DNA of 6,689 bases from Planctomycetota bacterium. GTDB lineage: Bacteria; Planctomycetota; UBA11346. The position numbers and the translations under genes are program-made. The DNA is taken from positions 1 through 6,689 of the forward strand of contig JACDEN010000148.1 of assembly GCA_013816415.1 (NCBI GenBank), written 5' to 3'. Shown here piece after piece: positions 1 through 5,587 of the stretch (within the stretch, counting starts at the first letter, position 1; each line of letters opens with the position of its first letter). The notes beneath the pieces are model-generated. The model did not search any database and had not been told where the DNA came from. It was given only the letters and a program-made list of their open reading frames with translations.

Positions 1-2
1 GT

Positions 3-22
3 TTGGGGGCGACAGCCCCCGA
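3..22 (-). terminator. GC-rich hairpin after the last operon gene; possible terminator without T-tract
   Basis: A perfect 6-bp inverted repeat GGGGGC/GCCCCC (5-10 and 15-20) with a 4-base loop begins three bases past the stop codon of the receiver-domain gene. The arms can extend by a G-T and a T-A pair. The position is right for the end of the minus-strand operon, but on that strand the stem is followed by AAAC rather than a run of T, so it is not a canonical intrinsic terminator. It could be a transcript-end stabilising hairpin or assist factor-dependent termination. The window edge hides what follows. Confidence 0.35.
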
Positions 23-592
23 CTATAAGCCGTCGAGCTCGGCGGTCATCTCACCCAGCAAGGCTTCGGGCGACGAGTCTGACGCATCGTCCTCCATCAC
101 CGGCGCGAGATCCTGAGCGCGGCGGGTGATCCCGGGATGCTGGGTCTCGAGATCCTGGAGGATCCGGTTCTGGCGCTTGAGCATGCGCAGCGCCTGCCGA
201 CAGTTGTCCATCAGCAGCTTGTGCGCGAGCGCGTGCCGCACGGTCTCGACCAGTTCGCCATTGCCGCACGGTTTGAGCAGGAAGCGGAAGACCTCGCCGC
301 CATTGATCGCATGGACCACCGCCCCGAGGGTGGCCTGGCCGGTCAGCATGACGCGCAGCGTCGACGGGTGCGACTGCCGGATCTCGGACAGGAACTCGGA
401 TCCCGAGGTTCCCGGAAGGTGCTCGTCGCAGACCACCAGGTCGATGCGCTCCGCGGCCATGGCGGTCCGGGCCAGTTCGATGGTTTCCGCGCTGAGCACG
501 CGGAACGGCTCGTGGCGCATGGTGCGGCCGATCGCGGCGAGCAGATTCGGATCATCGTCGACAAAAAGCACGGTCTGCTTCATGGGTTTCAT
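23..592 (-). CDS. Stand-alone response regulator receiver protein with short helical tail
   Basis: This is a 189-aa cytoplasmic response regulator, the last gene of a three-gene signalling operon. The receiver domain covers about residues 6-122. The acidic pocket is D12/D13, the phosphoacceptor aspartate is D56, the conserved switch threonine is T84 (MLTG) and the conserved lysine is K107 (LLKPC). Downstream, residues 113-152 look like one long helix, possibly coiled coil, followed by an acidic, Asp/Ser-rich tail. There is no DNA-binding, GGDEF, HD or other recognisable output domain, so it probably acts by protein contact or as a phosphate sink. The start at 592 is chosen because ATGA overlaps the upstream stop by four bases. 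An AGGAG lies only 3 nt before it, so a second ATG at 583 (12 nt after the AGGAG) is also possible. The open frame extends upstream to 763, but that part lies inside the HDOD gene and is not expected to be coding. The loop after D56 reads EHLPGTSG, a departure from the usual M-P-x-M-(D/S)-G. Family certain, target unknown. Confidence 0.93.
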   Translation of the reverse strand: MKPMKQTVLFVDDDPNLLAAIGRTMRHEPFRVLSAETIELARTAMAAERIDLVVCDEHLPGTSGSEFLSEIRQSHPSTLRVMLTGQATLGAVVHAINGGEVFRFLLKPCGNGELVETVRHALAHKLLMDNCRQALRMLKRQNRILQDLETQHPGITRRAQDLAPVMEDDASDSSPEALLGEMTAELDGL

Positions 593-1815
593 CCGCTCCT
601 GGTCGTCGGCGCGGCGGCATGGCCGTCGCGCGTAAAGTCGGCGATGATCTGCGAAGCGATGGTGCGCCACGCCGGCAGCCGATCGGCGAGCCCGATGGAG
701 GTGAGGTAGGGGATGCTCACCGCCGGCACCGCGCCCTCGACGCCATACTCGAGCTGTTCGCACATCAGCGCCTCAGCGACATGGACCGCGGTGAGCGGGG
801 TGAACCCGGTGCCCGGAAACGCCTCGGGATGGTGGTGGTGCGCGACCGCCTCGACGATCGGGAAGGGCAGGCCCCACAGGCCGAGCAGGTAGGCGCCGAT
901 CTCCGAATGCGCGGCGCCGAACTTCGCGCGCTCCATGCCGGTCAGGTCGCGGACGGCATCGCCTTCGGCCGGTCCGGATTCGAGGCGCGCGCACAGGATC
1001 AGCCGTCCGCAATCGTGCAGCATCCCCGCGGTGTAGCACATCTCGGCCTCGTCCGGGCGCCTCTGCTCGGCGACGGCGATCGCCTTGGCGATCGATCCCA
1101 CGAGCCGACCATGCTGCCACAGCTCGAACATCGTCGTCGGCTCGTCGGCCTGCTCGAAGACGCGCACGGTGAGCACCAGCGAGCGGATGTTCTCCAGCCC
1201 GAGCGCCATGGTCGCCTCGATCGGCGAGGCCACCGTCCTGCCGCCGCGGATCATCGAGAAGTTCACCAGCTGCAGGATCTTCGCCGACATGCCGATGTCA
1301 TCTGCGATGATCCGCGCGATGTTCGGCAGCGACGGCTGCGGCGCCTGCAGTTCGGCGATCACCTGGCCGTACGCATTGGGCATGCTCGGCAGCGAGCTCA
1401 ATCGCGAGATGATCGCGGCGAGCCCCGCGTTGCACAGCAGGTCGCGGATCGAGCACGCGCGAGCGATGGTCGCGCGCAGCACTTCGGGAGCGCACGGCTT
1501 TGACAGGTATTGGTGGGTGGGGCCGATCGAGCGCATGATCGACTCGCTGTCGGACTGGCCCGAGAGGATGATGCGCACCACGTTGGGATGGTCGCGCATG
1601 ACGCGGTCGAGCAGTTCCGCGCCGTCCATGCCGGGCATGCGCATGTCCGAGATGACGACGTCGACGTGGTTTTCGGCGAGCAGGCGCAGCGCCTCGGGGC
1701 CGCTGGTGGCGGTGAGGATGCCCCAGTCGTCGCGCAGCGGGCGCATCATGCGCTTGATGCCATCGATGATGCGCGGTTCATCGTCGACGAACAGCAGAGT
1801 GCGCTCGACGGTCAT
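589..1815 (-). CDS. Response regulator with receiver and HDOD output domain
   Basis: This is a 408-aa two-domain cytoplasmic signalling protein. The N-terminal receiver (about residues 5-122) has acidic residues D11/D12, phosphoacceptor D57 in an SDMRMPGMDG loop, S85 as the switch hydroxyl and K106 (SKPC). The HDOD domain covers about residues 135-345. It begins at the SLPSMP motif, carries AKILQLVNFS at 178-187 and GMLHDCGRLIL at 264-274, and continues with EIGAYLLGLWGLP and a histidine cluster at 326-329. HDOD domains are HD-superfamily signalling modules that usually lack proven phosphohydrolase activity. Here H267/D268, H303 and the later His cluster are kept, so metal binding cannot be excluded. 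There is no GYP motif, so a c-di-GMP phosphodiesterase of the HD-GYP class is unlikely. The tail after about 345 has no recognised domain. The start at 1815 has a GGAG 7 nt upstream and overlaps the preceding gene by ATGA; the reading frame extends to 2088, but that part is shadowed by the kinase-like gene. Phosphorylation at D57 presumably changes HDOD interactions; the partner is unknown. Confidence 0.94.
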   Translation of the reverse strand: MTVERTLLFVDDEPRIIDGIKRMMRPLRDDWGILTATSGPEALRLLAENHVDVVISDMRMPGMDGAELLDRVMRDHPNVVRIILSGQSDSESIMRSIGPTHQYLSKPCAPEVLRATIARACSIRDLLCNAGLAAIISRLSSLPSMPNAYGQVIAELQAPQPSLPNIARIIADDIGMSAKILQLVNFSMIRGGRTVASPIEATMALGLENIRSLVLTVRVFEQADEPTTMFELWQHGRLVGSIAKAIAVAEQRRPDEAEMCYTAGMLHDCGRLILCARLESGPAEGDAVRDLTGMERAKFGAAHSEIGAYLLGLWGLPFPIVEAVAHHHHPEAFPGTGFTPLTAVHVAEALMCEQLEYGVEGAVPAVSIPYLTSIGLADRLPAWRTIASQIIADFTRDGHAAAPTTRSG

Positions 1816-2672
1816 CGCCGGGCTCCAGGCGAGCGTGCGGGCGCGGCGGCTGGTCCTGCCTGTCCATTCAGCGGCAGGGCCAGGTGGAAGGTCCACCCGT
1901 CGCCGTCGGTGCGCGCCTCGAGGCTGGCCGCGAATGATGCGAGCAGCCGCCGCGCGGGAGCGAGATCGCAGGGATCGCTGCGCGAACCCTGCGGACTCGA
2001 TGCGGAATTGGCGGCCGAGAACACCAGCTCGATGCGGTCGCCCTGTCGCGTCCCGCGGACCGCGATGGCAGCGCCAGGAGGACCGCAATGCGCCGCGGCG
2101 GCCAGCACCACCTCGACCAAGCCCAGCGCGAGGTCGCGCGGAGGACCGTGGATGCGCGCGGCCTCCGCCACCTCGAGCGTGAATTCACCGCGGGATTTCC
2201 ACTCGTTCTGCGTCACCGCCAAGGCGATGCTCAGGGCTCGCTCGACATCGACCGCCATCGGCTCGGAGCCGGCCTCGCAGAAATCCTTGAAGGCGCGGGC
2301 GAGCGCGTCGACGCGGCCGATGCCGTCGAGGCTCTGGGCAATCGCGATCGGGATCTCGGCGAGCAGGTGCTCGAGATCGACCTTGCGCTCCATCGCCGCG
2401 ATCTCCTCGAGCAGTTCGGGATGGCGCTTCCCGGCGAGGACGCGCAGGCAGGCCTGATACCACGACAGGATGCCGCGCAGGTCGCCGGCGGCCTCGGCCA
2501 GGAAGCGCGCATTGTCGCCGATGTATTGCATCGGCGTGCAGATCTCGTGGGCGAGGCCGGGAGCGAGCTGGGCGAGGCGGCGGCGACGCTCGTCCTCGAA
2601 CGACGATCGCTCGTCGGAGTCGATGCCGGAATCGATCCCGCCGCTGCTGCTGCTACGGCACTGCTGATCCAC
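1812..2672 (-). CDS. Histidine-kinase-like protein with intact H-box and degenerate ATP-binding domain (probable phosphotransferase or pseudokinase)
   Basis: This 286-aa soluble protein is the first gene of the signalling operon. After a Ser/Asp-rich N-terminus (1-28) comes the dimerisation/phosphoacceptor helix with the H-box LAHEICTPMQYIGDN around H42, closely matching the HEINTPxQYxGDN type of HisKA kinases. A helical bundle follows to about residue 137, then a region aligning with the kinase ATPase domain (ERALSIALAVTQNEWK at 144-159). Where the N-box should read like NLIVNAAHA it reads EVVLAAAAHC, so both asparagines are replaced (E187, A191). No DxGxG G1 box, F box or GxGxG G2 box is visible before the final strand WTFHLALPL. 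The other reading frames do not encode the lost motifs, so this is divergence rather than a frameshift. There is no sensor domain, membrane segment or receiver. Spo0B and ChpT are known proteins of this build that pass phosphate without binding ATP; that role here is inference. The GTG at 2672 is preferred because GAGGTG lies 6 nt upstream; a GTG at 2681 in the same frame is the alternative and would overlap that site. Confidence 0.85.
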   Translation of the reverse strand: MDQQCRSSSSGGIDSGIDSDERSSFEDERRRRLAQLAPGLAHEICTPMQYIGDNARFLAEAAGDLRGILSWYQACLRVLAGKRHPELLEEIAAMERKVDLEHLLAEIPIAIAQSLDGIGRVDALARAFKDFCEAGSEPMAVDVERALSIALAVTQNEWKSRGEFTLEVAEAARIHGPPRDLALGLVEVVLAAAAHCGPPGAAIAVRGTRQGDRIELVFSAANSASSPQGSRSDPCDLAPARRLLASFAASLEARTDGDGWTFHLALPLNGQAGPAAAPARSPGARR

Positions 2673-2678
2673 TGCGGG

Positions 2679-2684
2679 CACCTC
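2679..2684 (-). promoter_or_regulatory. Ribosome binding site that decides the start of the kinase-like gene
   Basis: On the minus strand GAGGTG, a good match to the anti-Shine-Dalgarno partner, ends 6 nt before the GTG codon at 2672. The longest open frame would instead begin at the GTG inside this motif (2681), which has no comparable site upstream. This supports the shorter start. Confidence 0.5.
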
Positions 2685-2690
2685 AGCCGC

Positions 2691-2720
2691 AGTATACCGT
2701 GTATACGGAAGTCGTGTGGA
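2691..2720 (-). promoter_or_regulatory. Candidate sigma70-type promoter of the signalling operon
   Basis: The minus strand carries TATACT (2696-2691), five of six matches to the -10 consensus. Eighteen bases upstream is a weak -35-like TCCACA (2720-2715), four of six. Initiation would fall near 2684, giving a very short leader before the GTG at 2672. The element lies between gyrA and the operon, so it would let the signalling genes be expressed apart from gyrA; readthrough from gyrA is also possible. In high-GC DNA such matches are only suggestive. Confidence 0.3.
2692..2706. repeat. Paired GTATAC palindromes overlapping the candidate -10 element
   Basis: Two copies of the 6-bp palindrome GTATAC (2692-2697 and 2701-2706) are separated by CGT. 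Together they form a 15-bp inverted and direct repeat in an AT-containing island within GC-rich DNA. The left copy contains the candidate -10 of the signalling operon, so the pair could be an operator. It could also be a chance by-product of an AT-rich promoter core. Confidence 0.4.
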
Positions 2721-2772
2721 GCCAGCCTGGCTTCCGGTTTCTACTGCGCTGGATGCACCATCTGGAGGGGAT

Positions 2773-2799
2773 GGCTGGGGGTCACGGCCAACCCCAACC
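2773..2799 (-). terminator. Imperfect GC-rich hairpin downstream of gyrA
   Basis: GGCTGGGG (2773-2780) can pair with CCCCAACC (2792-2799), giving seven pairs, one mismatch and an 11-base loop. It starts five bases beyond the gyrA stop codon. The location suits transcript termination or 3' end protection for gyrA. The minus strand has no T-run after it, so a canonical intrinsic terminator is not shown and readthrough into the signalling operon remains possible. Confidence 0.25.
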
Positions 2800-2804
2800 C
2801 GTGA

Positions 2805-5276
2805 TCACACCTTCTCTTCTCCTCCGTCGACGTCCTCCTCGCGTGGGCACTTGGCGACGTTGGTCAGCGTGTCGCCCGCGTCGAGGCCGATGATCTTGAC
2901 GCCCTGCGCCGCACGGCCGGTGGTGCGGATGTCGTCGACCGGGGTACGCACGGTCTGCCCCTGGCTGGTGATCAGCATCAGTTCGTCTCCGGGGACCACC
3001 GCCACCGACGCGACGACGGGGCCGTTGCGTTCCGAGGTCTCGATGTTGATGACGCCTTTGCCGCCGCGGCGGGTCAGGCGGTATTCATCGAACGGCGTGC
3101 GCTTGCCGAAGCCCTTCTCGCAGATCGTCAGCACCTCCATCGGCGCTTCGCCCGCTGCCGGCTGCTGCAGGCGGATCAGGCTGACCACCCGCGCTCCCGC
3201 GGCCAGATCGATGCCCCCGACGCCCGAGGTGTCGCGTCCGGTCGGGCGGCAGTCGGACTCGTTGAATCGGCAGGCCTGGCCGTCATTCGACGCGATCAGG
3301 ATCTCGTCATTGCCGGAGGTGATGACGACATCGACCAGCGCGTCGTCATCGGCGAGCTTGATCGCCTTGATGCCGCCGGCGCGCGGATTGCCGTACGCCG
3401 AGAGCGCGGTCTTCTTGATCTGGCCGAGCGCGGTGGCCATCAGCAGATATTGGTCGTCGCGGAATTCGCGCACCGGGATGGTCTCGCTGAGGCGCTCGCC
3501 GTCGGCGAGGCTCAGCAGATTCGCCAGATGCTTGCCGCGCGCGGTGCGCGCGCCTTCGGGGATGTCGTAGACCTTCAGCCAGTAGACCTTGCCGAGATTG
3601 GTGAACACCAGCAGGTTCTGGTGGTTGGTCGCCGCGAACATCTGGGCGATGAAGTCCTCGTCGTCCTTGAGCGCGCCGCCCGAGACGCCCTTGCCGCCGC
3701 GGCGCTGCACGCGGAAGGTGCCGACCGGCAAGCGCTTGATGTAGCCGCTGTTGGTGATCGTCACCACGCACGGCTCGTCCTCGATCAGGTCCTCCATGTT
3801 GAAGTCGCCGGCTGCGGCGACGATCTCGGTGCGACGCTCATCGCCGTACTTCTCGATCAGCTCCTGGAGGTCGGCGGTGATCATCTGGTACTGGCGCTCG
3901 TCGCGCGCGAGGATGTCGCGGTAGTCGGTGATCGCCGCGGTCAGGGCGTCGCGCTCGGCGGTCAGCTTGTCGCGTTCGAGGCCGGTCAGCCGGCGCAGCT
4001 GCATGTCGAGGATGGCCTGGGCCTGGCGGTCGCTGAACTCGAACTGGCTGATCAGGCCCTGCTTCGCCGCCTCGCCGCTGTCGGACGAGCGGATCAGGCG
4101 GATGATCTCGTCGATGATGTCGATGGCCTTGAGCAGGCCTTCGACGATGTGCAGCCGGGCCTCGTCGCGCGCGAGCAGGAAGCGCGTGCGGCGGATGATG
4201 ACGTCCTTGCGGTGCTCGACATAGGCCTGGCACATGCGCTTCAGGCCGACCGTGCGCGGCCGCCCGCCGTCGAGGGCGATCATGTTGATGGCGAAATTGT
4301 ACTGGAGGTTGGTGTGCTCCCACAGCTGGTTGAGGACCATGTCCGGGTCCTCTCCCTTCTTCAGCTCGAGCACCAGGCGGATGCCTTCGGCGACGGTGCC
4401 GCCGTACATCTTGGCCAAGCCCTTGACGCGCTCGTCCTTGTCGGCCTCGACGATCGATTCGGTGATCGTCGACAGCTTGATGCCGAACGGGATCTCGGTG
4501 ACGACCAGCGCGTCGCGGCCTTCGATCACCTCCTGCTTCACCTTCGCGCGCATGACCACGCGGCCGCGTCCGGTCTCGTACGCTTCGCGCACGCCGGCGG
4601 TGCCGCAGATCAGCCCGCCAGTGGGGAAATCCGGGGCGTGGACGAACTTCATCAGGTCGGTGACGGTGCAGGCCGGGTTCGCGATCAGATGGATGATCGC
4701 CGAGCAGACCTCCTTGAGGTTGTGCGACGGGATGTTGGTGGCCATGCCGACGGCGATGCCGGAGCTGCCGTTGACCAGCAGGTTGGGGAGCTTCGCCGGG
4801 AGCACCGTCGGCTCTTCGCGCACGCCATCGAAGGTCGGGCGGTGGTCGACGGTCTCGTACTGGATGTCCTCGAGCATCTCGAGGCAGAAGCGCGTCATGC
4901 GCGCCTCGGTGTACCGATACGCCGCCGCGGCGTCGCCGTCGATCGATCCGAAATTGCCCTGGCCGTCCACCAATTCGTAACGGAGCGAAAAGTCCTGGGC
5001 CATGCGCACCATCGCGTCGTAGACCGAGCTGTCGCCATGCGGGTGGTAGTTGCCGAGGCAGTCGCCGACGATCTTCGCGCACTTGCGGTATTTGGCCGTC
5101 GGCGTGAGGTTCAGGTCGCGCAGCGTCTGCAGGATGCGGCGATGCACCGGCTTCAATCCGTCGCGCAGATCGGGAAGAGCGCGGTCGACCAGCACGCTCA
5201 TCGCGTAGGTCAGGTAGCTCTCCTTCATCTCCTCTTCGATCAGCAGATCGTGGGTGCCGCCGGTACGCTCGGTCAT
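2805..5276 (-). CDS. gyrA: DNA gyrase subunit A
   Basis: GyrA is the DNA breakage-reunion subunit of the A2B2 gyrase that introduces negative supercoils with ATP hydrolysed by GyrB. At 823 aa it is full length, though shorter than E. coli GyrA (875 aa). The numbering of the catalytic region matches E. coli exactly: catalytic Y122 after R121 (YRYTEARM), quinolone-region S83 and D87 within HPHGDSSVYD, and the intercalating isoleucine I174 in SSGIAVGMATN. The winged-helix and tower core runs to about 360, the coiled coil and C-gate region covers about 365-500, and the six-bladed beta-pinwheel covers about 503-810. The GyrA box QRRGGKG at 524-530 marks it as GyrA rather than ParC, and a second box-like RRGGKG is at 736-741. 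The tail is short and acidic (EEDVDGGEEKV). The ATG at 5276 has an AGGA about 6 nt upstream. gyrB is not adjacent. Unmutated S83 and D87 suggest no target-based quinolone resistance. Confidence 0.98.
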   Translation of the reverse strand: MTERTGGTHDLLIEEEMKESYLTYAMSVLVDRALPDLRDGLKPVHRRILQTLRDLNLTPTAKYRKCAKIVGDCLGNYHPHGDSSVYDAMVRMAQDFSLRYELVDGQGNFGSIDGDAAAAYRYTEARMTRFCLEMLEDIQYETVDHRPTFDGVREEPTVLPAKLPNLLVNGSSGIAVGMATNIPSHNLKEVCSAIIHLIANPACTVTDLMKFVHAPDFPTGGLICGTAGVREAYETGRGRVVMRAKVKQEVIEGRDALVVTEIPFGIKLSTITESIVEADKDERVKGLAKMYGGTVAEGIRLVLELKKGEDPDMVLNQLWEHTNLQYNFAINMIALDGGRPRTVGLKRMCQAYVEHRKDVIIRRTRFLLARDEARLHIVEGLLKAIDIIDEIIRLIRSSDSGEAAKQGLISQFEFSDRQAQAILDMQLRRLTGLERDKLTAERDALTAAITDYRDILARDERQYQMITADLQELIEKYGDERRTEIVAAAGDFNMEDLIEDEPCVVTITNSGYIKRLPVGTFRVQRRGGKGVSGGALKDDEDFIAQMFAATNHQNLLVFTNLGKVYWLKVYDIPEGARTARGKHLANLLSLADGERLSETIPVREFRDDQYLLMATALGQIKKTALSAYGNPRAGGIKAIKLADDDALVDVVITSGNDEILIASNDGQACRFNESDCRPTGRDTSGVGGIDLAAGARVVSLIRLQQPAAGEAPMEVLTICEKGFGKRTPFDEYRLTRRGGKGVINIETSERNGPVVASVAVVPGDELMLITSQGQTVRTPVDDIRTTGRAAQGVKIIGLDAGDTLTNVAKCPREEDVDGGEEKV

Positions 5277-5308
5277 GGGGATTCCTGTGCAGAGACGGTG
5301 ATCGGAGC

Positions 5309-5335
5309 AGTGTAGACGACAGCCGCGATGGGCAA
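5309..5335 (-). promoter_or_regulatory. Weak candidate promoter for gyrA
   Basis: On the minus strand TTGCCC (5335-5330) precedes TACACT (5314-5309) with a 15-bp spacer. Each hexamer matches four of six sigma70 consensus bases, and the leader to the gyrA ATG would be about 25 nt. The spacer is shorter than the usual 16-18 bp, so this is the best visible candidate rather than a firm call. Confidence 0.25.
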
Positions 5336-5576
5336 GAACGCCGCCGGGCCTCAGCGAGCCTCAGCGGGAGATGCACCCCTGCGCCGGCAGTCGCCCGCGG
5401 CGTCGCTGGATCCATGGATGCGTGCCCCCGTCGTGCGATTGGCTCTCGCTGATCCGCCGGCAGTGGCAGCCGAGGGTCGCCGGCCCCTGCTGGCTCGGCC
5501 GCTCGGGCCGTCGTCTGTCGAAAACTAACGAGAGCGGGCTGGACACCCCGCAGTTGGTCGCATCATCGATCTTCAT

Positions 5577-5582
5577 AGGTGA
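5577..5582 (+). promoter_or_regulatory. Ribosome binding site that sets the export-gene start
   Basis: AGGTGA lies 5 nt before the ATG at 5588. The in-frame GTG at 5579 falls inside this site and has no ribosome binding site of its own. The ATG is therefore taken as the start. Confidence 0.7.
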
Positions 5583-5587
5583 ACGAC

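Larger units (their letters stand above)
5277..5587. other. Divergent intergenic region between gyrA and the polysaccharide export gene
   Basis: This stretch of about 310 bp separates two divergently oriented genes and must hold promoters for both. I see no convincing gene: the open frames here either lack a ribosome binding site or run into the export gene start. Visible elements are a near-perfect tandem decamer (CCTCAGCGAG then CCTCAGCGGG, 5349-5368), an inverted repeat GCCGAG/CTCGGC (5469-5474 and 5494-5499), and a small hairpin GCGGG/CCCGC (5534-5538 and 5547-5551) in the export-gene leader. TGGACA at 5540-5545 resembles a -35 hexamer, but I find no good -10 at the right distance. The region is strongly GC-rich except for GAAAACTAAC around 5520-5529. 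Confidence 0.6.

Noticed and set aside
1868..2188. A frameshift as the cause of the missing ATP-binding motifs in the kinase-like protein
   Set aside because: The alternative minus-strand frame gives only Arg/Pro-rich sequence with no N, G1, F or G2 box, and the real frame resumes with a proper final strand (WTFHLALPL), so divergence or deletion is more likely than a sequencing frameshift.
2801..2808. Palindrome GTGATCAC overlapping the gyrA stop codon
   Set aside because: An 8-bp palindrome alone at a stop codon is readily explained by chance and has no second copy nearby.
3450..5315. A 621-codon open frame on the plus strand opposite gyrA
   Set aside because: It is the antisense shadow of a strongly conserved gyrA. 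Its predicted protein is compositionally odd (rich in Asp, Val, Ala, Arg, His) and shows no family motif, as expected for the complement of a high-GC gene.
5349..5368. Tandem decamer CCTCAGCGAG/CCTCAGCGGG as a regulatory iteron
   Set aside because: Only two copies with a mismatch in GC-rich DNA; too little to call a functional repeat, so it is only mentioned in the intergenic description.
3838..5415. A 525-codon minus-strand open frame overlapping gyrA in another frame
   Set aside because: The product is Arg/Pro/His-rich low-complexity sequence without motifs, a frame shadow of gyrA.
5328..5528. A 66-codon plus-strand frame in the divergent intergenic region
   Set aside because: There is no ribosome binding site before its ATG, the product is Ala/Pro/Arg-rich low complexity, and it lies where gyrA promoter elements are expected.
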